DNA of 64,000 nucleotides from Chitinophaga nivalis (lineage in GTDB: Bacteria > Bacteroidota > Bacteroidia > Chitinophagales > Chitinophagaceae). Positions 16,163 to 25,461 of the stretch are shown here, one piece after another; the stretch's first letter is position 1; each line of letters starts with the position of its first letter. The notes below the pieces were generated by a model. That model was not told where the DNA came from, ran no database searches, and saw nothing but the letters and a program-made list of their open reading frames with translations. The DNA lies in contig NZ_JAPDNR010000001.1 of assembly GCF_025989125.1 (NCBI RefSeq), forward strand, positions 3,144,301 to 3,208,300. Reading direction: 5' to 3'. Made by a program: the position numbers and the translations under genes.

Positions 16163-16690
16163 TTAGAAAGTAAATCTGGCAGACACTCCGCCGATCTCTT
16201 CTCCCAGGTAGCTGGTCGGACCAACAAACTGAATGTAAGGTTTGAGATCAGCACTGATGTTCAATGGAAATTTCTTGAAGGTATACTCTACGCCAATGAT
16301 ACCATCCAGGCCCGGAGATACATAGGTACCTTTACCTTTGTTGATGTAACGGTCCCAATCGTAATCACTGCGGTCGTAGAAACCGATATGTGCACCACCA
16401 CCGGCGTACATATTCAGTTCAGGAATACCCACATTCCAGTTATATTCATATAAACCGGTAATTGTAACGTTTGATCTGTGCGTATGGTTGGTTGTTACCA
16501 AACCTTCGATAGCATGTGGTCCTTCAATAAAGTGTTTAATGGTGAAACCAACTACCCATGGATTCAGGCGGATACCCAGGGCGGTGTTGTAATTGCCTTC
16601 TCCGGAGTTGCGATAGGTTTTCTTTTTCTGCGCGTTAACCTGTATTGCGAACATGGCAATAAGGCCAAAAAGTAACACGACTTTTTTCAT
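16163..16690 (-). CDS. Small outer-membrane beta-barrel protein (hypothetical)
   Basis: A 175-aa protein with a clear signal peptide (MKKVVLLFGLIAMFAIQVNAQ, cleavage after NAQ). The mature part has alternating polar/aromatic strands such as GLYEYNWNVGIPELNMYAGGGAHIGFY and ends with the outer-membrane-like terminus GGVSARFTF. This fits the small 8-strand barrel proteins of Bacteroidota. No enzymatic motif is visible. Function unknown. It has its own terminator and about 140 bp of leader in common with no other gene. Confidence 0.75.
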   Translation of the reverse strand: MKKVVLLFGLIAMFAIQVNAQKKKTYRNSGEGNYNTALGIRLNPWVVGFTIKHFIEGPHAIEGLVTTNHTHRSNVTITGLYEYNWNVGIPELNMYAGGGAHIGFYDRSDYDWDRYINKGKGTYVSPGLDGIIGVEYTFKKFPLNISADLKPYIQFVGPTSYLGEEIGGVSARFTF

Positions 16691-16828
16691 AGATGTGTTG
16701 TTTGTATTTAAGAGATACGTAAAAATGTATGCGTCTACTAACGTTAATAAGTTCCTCTAAAGTATGATTGACGACGATTTTAAAAGATCAGCATAGCTTA
16801 ACAATAACAATGCCAAGAGCACGCTTTA

Positions 16829-18034
16829 CTACATTTTTTTGATCAGTGGTGGTTGTTTCAACAACCGCAGAAATACAAAACCTGCTAACCCGGCTACCAA
16901 AGAGGCTACAATAACAGATATAATGGCAATAATCTGTAAATCCCTTTCTTTATAGGCCAGCGAGGCGATGAAAATAGACATGGTAAAACCAATCCCTGCG
17001 ATGAGGCCAATGCCTATGAGCTGCAACCAGCCTGCTTTTGATGGGAGTGATGCTAGTTTGAGTTTTACTGCGGTAAAAGAAAAAAAGAAAATTCCCAGGG
17101 GTTTACCCAATACCAGGCCGGCAATCACGCCATAACTGATGTTGTTGTGAAGGGCGCCCCAGATATCGGCGGGTAACTGGATAGCAGTATTGGCTAGTGC
17201 AAATACCGGCATAATAATAAAATTCACCGGATCATGCAGGTTATGTACCAGGTCCGCAATTTTATGCTGCGGAATACAAAAGGCCAGCAACACACCGGCA
17301 ATAGTAGCATGTACGCCGGAGTTGAACAGGCAATACCATAATACAATACCAGGAATGTAATAGAGTATAAGCCGCTCTACTTTCAGGAAATTCAGTAATA
17401 TAGGAATCAGCAATACACCACCGCCAATCAGCAGGTATTGTACATCCAGGTGTGGTGTGTAGAAAATAGCAATGGTCAGGATGGCGCCCAGGTCGTCAAT
17501 AATAGCCAACGCCATCAGGAAGATTTTTAAACTCACAGGTACTCTTTTGCCCAACAGGGAAAGTATACCTAGTGAAAAGGCAATATCAGTGGCCATCGGA
17601 ATCCCCCAGCCATGTGCATGCGCGGTGTTTTTATTGAACAACGCAAAGATCAGGGCAGGAAACAACATACCACCAATCGCTGCCAGTACAGGCAGTATGG
17701 ATTTACGCACGGAAGAAAGCTCGCCTACCGTCAGCTCACGTTTGATTTCCATCCCTACCAGGAAAAAGAATAATACCATCATCCCATCGTTTATCCATAA
17801 CAGATAGGAGTTGGGTAAATGCAGGGAACGGTATTGGTAATGATGTCCGCCTGCCGGATCAAAGAGTGCATTCCAGAAAGACACGTAGGACTCCTGTACA
17901 CCGGAGTTAGCCAGTATCATAGAGGCAATGGTGCAGATGATCAGCACAATACCTACCGCCCGGCTATCTTTAAGAAAGGTATAAATAGGAGATAATAATG
18001 TCTTGCGAAATTTCTTAACAGCATCCTGAATCAC
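16829..18034 (-). CDS. nhaA: Na+/H+ antiporter NhaA
   Basis: An inner-membrane antiporter of about 401 aa that expels sodium in exchange for protons and sets cytoplasmic pH. Family landmarks are visible: MVLFFFLVGMEIKRELTVGELSS, the GWGIPMATDIAFSLGILSLLG segment, and MALAIIDDLGAILTIAIFY, where the neighbouring aspartates of AIIDDLG carry out ion exchange. About 11-12 hydrophobic segments follow. The frame is open to a TTG at 18064, but the GTG at 18034 (then IQDAVKKFRKTLLSP) matches the family start better; neither is certain. It lies downstream of the OstA-like gene on the same strand, with a large hairpin in between. Confidence 0.95.
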   Translation of the reverse strand: MIQDAVKKFRKTLLSPIYTFLKDSRAVGIVLIICTIASMILANSGVQESYVSFWNALFDPAGGHHYQYRSLHLPNSYLLWINDGMMVLFFFLVGMEIKRELTVGELSSVRKSILPVLAAIGGMLFPALIFALFNKNTAHAHGWGIPMATDIAFSLGILSLLGKRVPVSLKIFLMALAIIDDLGAILTIAIFYTPHLDVQYLLIGGGVLLIPILLNFLKVERLILYYIPGIVLWYCLFNSGVHATIAGVLLAFCIPQHKIADLVHNLHDPVNFIIMPVFALANTAIQLPADIWGALHNNISYGVIAGLVLGKPLGIFFFSFTAVKLKLASLPSKAGWLQLIGIGLIAGIGFTMSIFIASLAYKERDLQIIAIISVIVASLVAGLAGFVFLRLLKQPPLIKKM

Positions 18035-18087
18035 AGCATAACATTTAGGTGAGCAATGGGGCAAAAATAAGGATTACGGATTAAGAA

Positions 18088-18162
18088 AGAAGCCTTATAC
18101 ATTTTCCGGCTTGTAGTGTGGTGAATTTCCACACGGTTGCCGGACGAATGTATAAGGCTTCT
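18088..18162. repeat. Three-tier hairpin between OstA-like gene and nhaA
   Basis: Three nested perfect stems are present: a 16-bp outer stem (AGAAGCCTTATACATT at 18088-18103, complement at 18147-18162), TCCGGC/GCCGGA (18105-18110, 18139-18144), and GTGTGG/CCACAC (18116-18121, 18129-18134). It lies just past the end of the OstA-like gene (minus strand). Only a short T-stretch (TTTCTTAA) follows on that strand, so termination is likely but not textbook. Confidence 0.75.
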
Positions 18163-18183
18163 GTTTATGCTATAAGGCTGCTA

Positions 18184-20070
18184 TTATTTCATCAGCTCAT
18201 ATTTGGTCTTGGGCTTTCGCTGGATGTCCCATTTGAAATTCTCCAGCTGTAGTTGTTCCATTGGGCGTTGTGTAAAAGGATACACAGTACCTTCCGGATC
18301 TTTTACCATCACTACTTTATTCACTTCACCTGCTTTGAAATAGATATTGATGATGGCGCACATGGCTTTGTTGACGCTCATATAGGCTCCTCCCTGATCC
18401 TTGATATAATTGATCGTTTCGGCATTACCCTCTACGTGCATCCAGTCGAGGGATTCACCCAGCACATAGCCGGTGATATTATTCCCCTTGATCTGGTTAT
18501 ACATACCCGGGCCGGCTTCATTGATGATAAAACCATTTTTATTGAGCAGCATTTTATCGGCTGTCTGGTTTTTCGTATACATCAGGATGGTATCGCCGCT
18601 GAGTTGGGTGGTATTGTTAGACCACAGCACCGGGCTTCCAAAGAAGCGGAAGATGGAGTCGCGGGAGGAATAGAATACGCTGTCGGCCACGCCTTGCAGG
18701 GAATCAGAAAAGATTCTTACATGGTGGTAGGCCAGGATATAGCGTTGTTCGGTGGTATCTTTTGGTTTCTTTAAGGCAATACTGTCGGTAAAATGCCGTA
18801 CGCCCGGTAAGGAGTCACGCGCCGCTATATTCGACAACGGAGCTGTCTTTACGGTTTTGAGTATGCCGGAATCTATTCTGTTTTTGGTGCTGGCCAGCGT
18901 GCTGTCGGCAATAAACTTCATCACATTTTCCGGTACATGGGCCTGCTGGCGTAGTGCAGCAGAGTCGCCCCGGGCAATAAAAGGAATGGTGGCCGTGAAC
19001 TTTTCCGGTGGCCGGATCGTTTTCACGGGCCGGATATCCTTGGTAGGCGAGGCCGGAATTCTTTTCAGGCCGGCTACGGAAGGAATAGACAGGCTGTCAT
19101 CCGGTTTGATCACCCCTGAAAATAAGGTGTCTGCCGCCAGATACAGGGTATCCTTGTTTTTTTCCATGATCAGCAGCGGCTTTTGTGTAGCGAGGATCGT
19201 TTTTTCGCGTTGATTCACAATACCGTGGTTGGCGAGCAGTGACATTTTACGGATCGTGTCTCTGTACACCATATTACCGGTGGCATACGCCATGCCGGTT
19301 TGTTTATCCATTTCTATATTATCGGCCGTAATGGTACCGGTACTATCTTCAATGGTGGGCCGGTTACCGAAGTTACCATAACCTTTATCGGTGTTATAGT
19401 ATCCCTGGGTAGCATACATGATACTACCATTGTTGTTAATGGTAGTCGGCTCAATGATGGTAGCTATTTTGGTATCTGTATTATAGAGCAGGGCATTGGT
19501 GGTAAGGGTATATTCCGGATTTACCAGTAATACATTCCGCTGGAAGTGCATTTCTTTTGTTTCCGTATAATAAAAACCTTCTTCACTGGTCAATACACTA
19601 TTGCCGTTTACCAGTTTACCGCCATGCAGGTAGGTGCCTATCTTGGCATTCATATCATACTGCAGTTCCGGGCCGGAGATGGTTACTTTACCATCTGTCA
19701 GGCGGGCATCTTCTTTTAGTGTAGCCATGCGCGTGCCGGCATCATAATTCAGGTATTTACCGTAGATGTGTACGCTGTCGGCCTGGTTAATATGAATGTG
19801 CCCGTAGGCGTCGATAATATTGGTTTTATTGTTTTTTATTGCGCTATCGCAATGAAAGATGGTGGTACCTTGTTTGAAGATGGCATGGCCAATGAACTTG
19901 GTTACATTCACAGAGTCGTGTTCGATCGTGATCAATGTATCGGCCTGGATAATTTCAATTACGGTACCTGGTTTCGGGGCAGGTCTTGCCGGAAACTGGG
20001 CCCTGGCGGGCAATATTGCCGCCAGGTATATAATAGCCAGGAAAAGTCCTGTTTTTATGTATCGATGCAT
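18184..20070 (-). CDS. OstA/LptA-like periplasmic protein
   Basis: A 628-aa protein with a signal peptide (about 1-24, ending PARAQ). The first 330 residues read as repeated short beta strands of the OstA/LptA jellyroll type, with blocks such as NVTKFIGHAIFKQGTTIFHCDSAI, GKVTISGPELQYDMNAKIGTYL and MEMDKQTGMAYATGNMVYRDT-like strands; a second OstA-like block begins near residue 450 (LAYHHVRIFSDSLQGVADSVFYS). Such domains form the lipopolysaccharide bridge across the periplasm. It begins 10 bp after the MCE-domain gene and lies in the same block as an amidase and a divergent LptD, supporting a role in envelope lipid transport. It is much longer than typical LptA (about 185 aa); the exact partner is unknown. 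Confidence 0.82.
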   Translation of the reverse strand: MHRYIKTGLFLAIIYLAAILPARAQFPARPAPKPGTVIEIIQADTLITIEHDSVNVTKFIGHAIFKQGTTIFHCDSAIKNNKTNIIDAYGHIHINQADSVHIYGKYLNYDAGTRMATLKEDARLTDGKVTISGPELQYDMNAKIGTYLHGGKLVNGNSVLTSEEGFYYTETKEMHFQRNVLLVNPEYTLTTNALLYNTDTKIATIIEPTTINNNGSIMYATQGYYNTDKGYGNFGNRPTIEDSTGTITADNIEMDKQTGMAYATGNMVYRDTIRKMSLLANHGIVNQREKTILATQKPLLIMEKNKDTLYLAADTLFSGVIKPDDSLSIPSVAGLKRIPASPTKDIRPVKTIRPPEKFTATIPFIARGDSAALRQQAHVPENVMKFIADSTLASTKNRIDSGILKTVKTAPLSNIAARDSLPGVRHFTDSIALKKPKDTTEQRYILAYHHVRIFSDSLQGVADSVFYSSRDSIFRFFGSPVLWSNNTTQLSGDTILMYTKNQTADKMLLNKNGFIINEAGPGMYNQIKGNNITGYVLGESLDWMHVEGNAETINYIKDQGGAYMSVNKAMCAIINIYFKAGEVNKVVMVKDPEGTVYPFTQRPMEQLQLENFKWDIQRKPKTKYELMK

Positions 20071-20079
20071 TGATGTTTG

Positions 20080-21078
20080 TTATTGAACCGTTACGGAGTC
20101 GCTTGGTAATGGTTTCGTTTTATCTTTTTTGCCAAACAGGGAGAAATGTACGTAACGTTTAGGATTGACGCGGAGATCTTCCAGTAGTTTATTCAGGTTA
20201 CCCAACGAGTATTGCAGGTTGTTGTACACTTTTTTATCGTTCAGCAACAGGCCGGCCGTACCATCGGTGGTATTGAGTTTCGCAATGGTCTGATTCAGAT
20301 TGGTGACAGTCTGCTGCAGTTGTGATAAGGTTTTGTCGATATTCCCTTTTGCCAGTGCGTCTGTTGCTTTCTGGGCATTATCCAGGATGCCGGTAATTTT
20401 TGCATTGTTGTCTTTCAGGTTGCCTGTGATAGACGCCAGGTTATTGAAAGTCTGCTGGATATTACCGCTTTTAGGATCCAGCATGCCATTGAGAGAAGCA
20501 GACGTGTGGGTGAAGTTACGCATGGTAACATTCAGGTTCCGGATGGCATCCTGCAGGTTTCCTTTGGCAGTTGTATCCAGGATATTATTTACCGTGATCA
20601 GTACAGAATCAATATTACTCAGGGTACCCTCCAGTTTTTTTACGAGCGGGTTCAGTTGTTCTTTCAGTGCGTCGGTCATGGAACCATCAACAGAAGCATA
20701 GATGGTATCTCCGTTTTTCAGATATTCGCTGGCGTTACCCAGGTCCATCTGTACGGTTTTGGTACCCAGCAGATCGCTGCTGATACGGGCTACAGAGTTG
20801 CGGGGAATCGGAACTTTCTTTTTGAGGGTCAGCGTTACCAATATCCTGGAAGGGTCATTATTCATGATATCCAGCTTGGTCACATTACCTATAATTAAAC
20901 CGTTTACCTGTACAGCGTTGGATGGCTGTAATCCATTTACCTGCTTATATACGGCATAAATAGTCTGGTTACTTGAAAACAGGCTTTTTCCTTTCAATAA
21001 ATTAAAACCCAGTACCAGTAAGGTAATTCCCAGCACCGTCAATATGCCTACTTTAGTTTCATTAGATAATTTGAGCAT
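20080..21078 (-). CDS. MCE/MlaD-family lipid transport protein
   Basis: A 332-aa protein anchored by one N-terminal membrane segment (VGILTVLGITLLVLGFNLLKG, about 10-30). It is followed by a single MCE domain (about 36-120, with AVYKQVNGLQPSNAVQVNGLIIGNV and IPRNSVARISSDLLGTKTVQMDLG). The C-terminal half is a long helical, Asn/Thr/Leu-rich coiled region (NLNQTIAKLNTTDG). MCE proteins bind lipid in the periplasm as part of Mla-type transporters. The ATPase and permease partners are not in the window. It is followed by the OstA-like gene after 10 bp, suggesting co-transcription. Confidence 0.88.
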   Translation of the reverse strand: MLKLSNETKVGILTVLGITLLVLGFNLLKGKSLFSSNQTIYAVYKQVNGLQPSNAVQVNGLIIGNVTKLDIMNNDPSRILVTLTLKKKVPIPRNSVARISSDLLGTKTVQMDLGNASEYLKNGDTIYASVDGSMTDALKEQLNPLVKKLEGTLSNIDSVLITVNNILDTTAKGNLQDAIRNLNVTMRNFTHTSASLNGMLDPKSGNIQQTFNNLASITGNLKDNNAKITGILDNAQKATDALAKGNIDKTLSQLQQTVTNLNQTIAKLNTTDGTAGLLLNDKKVYNNLQYSLGNLNKLLEDLRVNPKRYVHFSLFGKKDKTKPLPSDSVTVQ

Positions 21079-21205
21079 GAGATTCGTATACGTTCACGCA
21101 AAAATAATCAAAAAGCATGCACGGGCAGTGGCCGTGGAAAAATGTTCGTAATAAAAAAGAGAAAACGGGGTAAATGCGGGAGAGGGGTAGAAAAGTTGGG
21201 GGAAG

Positions 21206-22441
21206 TTAGCAGGCAGTTACAAAGGCATCTTTAAATCCGAGTTTGCGGGCTTTACGGAGGGCGGTAGAAGCCTGGCGGTCTGTTTTGAAATGCCCCCAGA
21301 TGTATTTATTCATTTTTTTTTTATTCATCACAATCTGTTGCCTGCTTACATCACCGTGGAGCTTCCTGAAAATGGAAGCTCCTGGTGTATAAAATTTATC
21401 TGTTACGAGTAATTGCACACAATAATTATCTCCCTGTAACGGGGCTGCAGGGATACCTTTGCCGGATTTCGCCGGTTTCAGGTAAGCCTGTGGGCTGGAG
21501 CCGGCAGCTTCGCTGCTGGAAGGTTGTTTGCCATGGCCGGTAAAGCGGTTCAGCTCATCGCGGTAACGCTTGATGGCTTTATAGATACAGGTGGCCAGTT
21601 CCTGTTGTCCGTTGTTGGAGTTGAGGTAGTCCTCTTCTTCCGGGTTGCTGATAAAGCCCAGTTCCACCAGCACGCTTGGCATAGCCGTTGCCGATAGTAC
21701 CCAGATGCCTTTTTCATTTCTTTGTCTGGCGCCGCGGCTGATACGTCCTACCCGGGTAAACTCATCTTCAATGAGGGTCGACAACCGGAGACTTTGATCG
21801 AAGTAGGCGTTTCGCAGGGTATTGAGCAGGATGAACGTTTCCGGGTCGGTATCGTCCATCAGTTGTTTGGTTTCGTCGGAGTTGGCATCCAGTACGATAA
21901 CGGAATTCTGTTTGAGGGATTCCATTTTAGCATTGTTCTTACTGGTAGCCCAGATATAGGTTTCCGTACCTTTGGCATTGCTGGGGAAATAGGCGTAGAT
22001 GGCCTGTTGCACAGGTACCTTCTTCCGGCCTTTTTTGTGATAGACTGTTTTGTAGCCGGTTACTTTACGGATTTTACCGGTAGAATTACAGTGGATGGAA
22101 ACAAACAGCTCGCCTTTATTGTCATTGGCAATCTGGGCTTTTTTGCGGGGATCATCGTAGCGGTCGCTTTTTCGTGTATACACTACCTTTACATCCGGCA
22201 TATTTTCTTCCAGTATTTTTCCCAGCTTCAGGGCTACTTCCAGGGTAACCTGCTTTTCTGTGGAGTAACTTCCTTTGGCGCCGGGATCTTCTCCTCCATG
22301 GCCCGCATCAATTACAATAGTTTTAATGGGCTTATCTTGTTCAGGAAAAACTGGATTGTTTTTTGCCCGAATAAAAAGGGTACAGGTCAGTAATGTTCCC
22401 AGTCCTAAAATCCAAAATCGGTTCCGGCGCATGCTTCTCAT
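21206..22441 (-). CDS. N-acetylmuramoyl-L-alanine amidase (Amidase_3)
   Basis: A 411-aa cell-wall hydrolase that cuts between muramic acid and the stem peptide. An N-terminal hydrophobic segment (FWILGLGTLLTCTLFI) exports it. The amidase_3 domain (about 40-285) has the zinc ligands in IVIDAGHGGEDPGAKG (His), EVALKLGKILEE (Glu), and SIHCN (His), and the catalytic Glu in VLVELGFISNPEEEDYL. The C-terminal 70 residues (YCVQLLVTDKFY ... LRKARKLGFKDAFVTAC) resemble a SPOR-type peptidoglycan-binding repeat. It is divergent from the LptD-like gene with 177 bp between. Next to an MCE gene, a conserved Bacteroidota arrangement. Confidence 0.92.
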   Translation of the reverse strand: MRSMRRNRFWILGLGTLLTCTLFIRAKNNPVFPEQDKPIKTIVIDAGHGGEDPGAKGSYSTEKQVTLEVALKLGKILEENMPDVKVVYTRKSDRYDDPRKKAQIANDNKGELFVSIHCNSTGKIRKVTGYKTVYHKKGRKKVPVQQAIYAYFPSNAKGTETYIWATSKNNAKMESLKQNSVIVLDANSDETKQLMDDTDPETFILLNTLRNAYFDQSLRLSTLIEDEFTRVGRISRGARQRNEKGIWVLSATAMPSVLVELGFISNPEEEDYLNSNNGQQELATCIYKAIKRYRDELNRFTGHGKQPSSSEAAGSSPQAYLKPAKSGKGIPAAPLQGDNYCVQLLVTDKFYTPGASIFRKLHGDVSRQQIVMNKKKMNKYIWGHFKTDRQASTALRKARKLGFKDAFVTAC

Positions 22442-22595
22442 TTTAATAGGTGCTGTTTTATCGCAAAAAATAAAAAAATAACTTTATCTTATAAATTAAT
22501 AATTTACTTGATCCATGGATGTTTCCACAATCTTTTTATGTGCTATCAGGCAAACTTTACGACGGATTTATAGTAATAAATTGTATAAAATCCTG

Positions 22596-22603
22596 TAGGT
22601 TTG
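22596..22603 (+). promoter_or_regulatory. -7 box of the LptD-like gene
   Basis: TAGGTTTG is an exact match to the Bacteroidetes TAnnTTTG element, 16 bp before the ATG at 22619. A clear -33 element was not found at normal spacing. The leader would be about 10 nt. Confidence 0.5.
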
Positions 22604-22618
22604 TGCCCGCCTTAACAC

Positions 22619-25390
22619 ATGAGCTCTAGCTACAAAAATAATTATAAAAAGTTTTTTCGGCATACATACCTGACGTTTGCAGGTGTGGTGATTGCCGTTC
22701 CCTTTATTATAGATGCATTTGCAGGCAATACGCCACATGCATCGCTGGTTTTTAACAAAACTTTGGCAGATACTGTGCCGCTGGTTCCAAAAGACAGCAG
22801 CAAACGGATAGCTCCCAAAGGCCTGCCCGCCAAAGGGGCCGACAGCACCGTGCTGTTGCCCGGGGCAGATACAGCCGGTCTGGTAAAGGTGGATACCCTG
22901 TTTGTACCAAAGGTATCCAAAGATACCCTGGATGCACCGGTAACCTATAAAGCCAAGGATTCCATCATCCTGATGGTACCTGATAAACGCTTTTATCTGT
23001 ACGGCACCGCCACTACCAAATACAAGAGCATCGATCTGTCTGCAGAGAAGATGAACTTTGACCAGGAAACTGGTGTACTGGAGGCTACCAATGCCAAAGA
23101 TACAGCTGGCAAAGTTTATGGCCGCCCCGTGATGAATGACGGCGGACAAAGTTTTGAATCAGATACACTGCGTTACAATTTCAGCTCTCAGAAGGCAAAG
23201 ATCTATAATACCCGTTCCCAGTACGGAGAAGGTTATATCCATAGTGAACAAACCAAGAAAGGTGCTGATAACAGCATCTTCGGGTTCAGAAATGGCTATA
23301 CTACCTGTAACCTGGACACTCCGCACTTTAGTTTTCGTTCCCGTAAAATAAAGGTTATACCTGACAAATTAGTTATTTCTGGTCCGGCTAACCTGGAAAT
23401 TGAAGGGATACCTACGCCGCTCTTCATTCCTTTTGCCATCTTCCCCATTACACAGGGACAGCGTTCAGGTATACTGCCACCGCAGTATGTGGTGAACCAG
23501 CAAAAGGGGATGGGACTGGAAAACGGTGGTTACTATTTCGGAATGGGGGAGCATATGGACCTCACCCTGCGTGGAGATGTTTACTCCTACGGTAGCTGGA
23601 GCCTTACGGCCAGCCCAACCTACCGAAAGCGTTACAAATACAACGGGGGACTGAATCTCAGTATCGCCAATACCCGCTTCGGTGACCCTTCTGTAAAATC
23701 GGAGTTCAGCTCTTCCCGCGACTTCCGGGTTACCTGGAACCACAGTATGGATAGCAAGGCACGTCCCGGGGTGAACTTTGGCGCCAACGTAAACTTTGGT
23801 ACCTCTACGTATAACCGTTATAATGTTTTTGACTACAATGCCCGTGTAAACAATACCATCGGATCTTCCATCAGTTTTTCCAAGAACTGGCAGGGGAAGC
23901 CGTATAACCTGACCGTGGGGCTTACCCATGGCCAGAACCTGAGCACCCGTGATGTGAATATCACCTTCCCGGATGCTACCTTTACGGTGAATACCATCTA
24001 CCCTTTCCAGCCGAAAGAACTGATCGGCAAACCGAAATGGTATCATAAACTGGGTGTTTCCTATACGACCTCTTTGCGTAACCAGGCCAATTTCAAAGAT
24101 TCCCTGTTTGGTTCCAAAGCCATGCTGGATGCGATGCAATCGGGTATGCAACATACCGTTCCGATTTCATTTTCCATCCCGGTGTTAAAAACGCTGACCT
24201 TTTCACCCAGTATCAACTACACCGAATATTGGTATACCAAAAAATTTGTGCGGAAGTGGGATCCTAATAAATGGAATCCGGGATTAAACCAGCTCGGGGC
24301 CATTGATACCTCCTATATACCAGGTTTCAGTGCCACCCGTGATGTGAGTTTCAGTGCTTCCCTGTCTACTGCGATCTATGGCATGTATGCTTTCAGCAAA
24401 CATTCCAAGGTGAAAGCCATCCGGCACGTAGCCCGTCCTACACTGAGTGCTACCTACCGTCCCGACCTGAACTCGAAAAACTATTATGACCTGCAATACA
24501 ATAAGGCCGGAGACAGACAACGTGTTTCCTACTACGAAGGGGTGAGTGGTTTCGGTGTGCCGGCAGAAGGAGCTTTCGGCGGTATTAACTTCGGTTTGGA
24601 CAATAACCTGGAGATGAAGGTATTCTCCCGCAAGGATACTTCCGGCAATCATGAAAAGAAAATAAAACTGCTGGATGGTTTTGGTATCACCGGTAGTTAT
24701 AACCTGGTAGCCGACTCTTTCAAATTGTCGCCTTTCAATATCTATGCACGTACCAACCTGTTCGATAAACTGAACATCTCTATGAGCGGTAGTATCGATC
24801 CTTACCAGGTGGATGCACGCGGAAAGCGCCTGGACAAATTCGTTTGGCAGCAGGGAAAGATCAGTCTGGGCCGGTTAACGAATGCCAGCATTTCCATGAG
24901 TACCTCCTTCCAGTCGAAGGATAAAAAAGGAAAAGAAAAGAAAATAGATTCCATCGAAAACATACAGAACGGAGATGCTGCCTTTGCTGCGCAACAGCGG
25001 CAGTTACAGATGGTACGTAATAATCCGGGTGAGTATGTAGACTTTGATATTCCATGGCGGGTAGATCTGTCGTACAGTTTGTCTTATACGAATACCATTA
25101 TGCCGGATTCCGGCGGGGTCGTAAATCGTATAACCCAGTACGTTAGCTTCAACGGTGACTTTAGTCTCACGCCCAAATGGAAGATTGGTTTGAACAGCGG
25201 TTTTGACTTTACTAATATGCAGGTGGCCTATACGAATATGTATATATCGCGGGATCTGCACTGCTGGCAGATGTCGATTAACCTGATTCCGTTTGGTACC
25301 TTCCGGCAGTTCAGTATTACCATCAACCCGAAAGCAGGTATCCTGCGGGATTTGCGGATAAACCGATCGAGACAGTTCTACGACCTTTAG
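22619..25390 (+). CDS. lptD: LptD-family outer-membrane lipopolysaccharide assembly protein
   Basis: A 923-aa protein with an N-terminal membrane/signal segment (LTFAGVVIAVPFIIDAFAG). It is followed by an OstA-like periplasmic domain (about 120-250; strands such as YKSIDLSAEKMNFDQETGVLEA and DTLRYNFSSQKAKIYNTRSQYGEGYIHSE) and the LptD insertion motif region FSFRSRKIKVIPDKLVISGPANLEI and TPLFIPFAIFPITQGQRSGILPP. The remaining 600 residues are a large barrel. Cys residues that form disulfides in E. coli LptD are mostly absent. This family assembles LPS on the cell surface. Its position beside amidase, MCE and OstA-like genes is consistent with that role. Confidence 0.88.
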   Translation: MSSSYKNNYKKFFRHTYLTFAGVVIAVPFIIDAFAGNTPHASLVFNKTLADTVPLVPKDSSKRIAPKGLPAKGADSTVLLPGADTAGLVKVDTLFVPKVSKDTLDAPVTYKAKDSIILMVPDKRFYLYGTATTKYKSIDLSAEKMNFDQETGVLEATNAKDTAGKVYGRPVMNDGGQSFESDTLRYNFSSQKAKIYNTRSQYGEGYIHSEQTKKGADNSIFGFRNGYTTCNLDTPHFSFRSRKIKVIPDKLVISGPANLEIEGIPTPLFIPFAIFPITQGQRSGILPPQYVVNQQKGMGLENGGYYFGMGEHMDLTLRGDVYSYGSWSLTASPTYRKRYKYNGGLNLSIANTRFGDPSVKSEFSSSRDFRVTWNHSMDSKARPGVNFGANVNFGTSTYNRYNVFDYNARVNNTIGSSISFSKNWQGKPYNLTVGLTHGQNLSTRDVNITFPDATFTVNTIYPFQPKELIGKPKWYHKLGVSYTTSLRNQANFKDSLFGSKAMLDAMQSGMQHTVPISFSIPVLKTLTFSPSINYTEYWYTKKFVRKWDPNKWNPGLNQLGAIDTSYIPGFSATRDVSFSASLSTAIYGMYAFSKHSKVKAIRHVARPTLSATYRPDLNSKNYYDLQYNKAGDRQRVSYYEGVSGFGVPAEGAFGGINFGLDNNLEMKVFSRKDTSGNHEKKIKLLDGFGITGSYNLVADSFKLSPFNIYARTNLFDKLNISMSGSIDPYQVDARGKRLDKFVWQQGKISLGRLTNASISMSTSFQSKDKKGKEKKIDSIENIQNGDAAFAAQQRQLQMVRNNPGEYVDFDIPWRVDLSYSLSYTNTIMPDSGGVVNRITQYVSFNGDFSLTPKWKIGLNSGFDFTNMQVAYTNMYISRDLHCWQMSINLIPFGTFRQFSITINPKAGILRDLRINRSRQFYDL

Positions 25391-25406
25391 CAATACCTTC
25401 TTATAT

Positions 25407-25443
25407 AAAAAAGACGCATGGTACTTACCATGCGTCTTTTTTT
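25407..25443. terminator. Bidirectional terminator between lptD and plsC
   Basis: A perfect 17-bp inverted repeat (AAAAAAGACGCATGGTA at 25407-25423 and its complement at 25426-25442) has a two-base centre. It gives six or more T residues on either strand. It serves two convergent genes. Confidence 0.95.
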
Positions 25444-25461
25444 ATGAGCTATACCGGTGGT

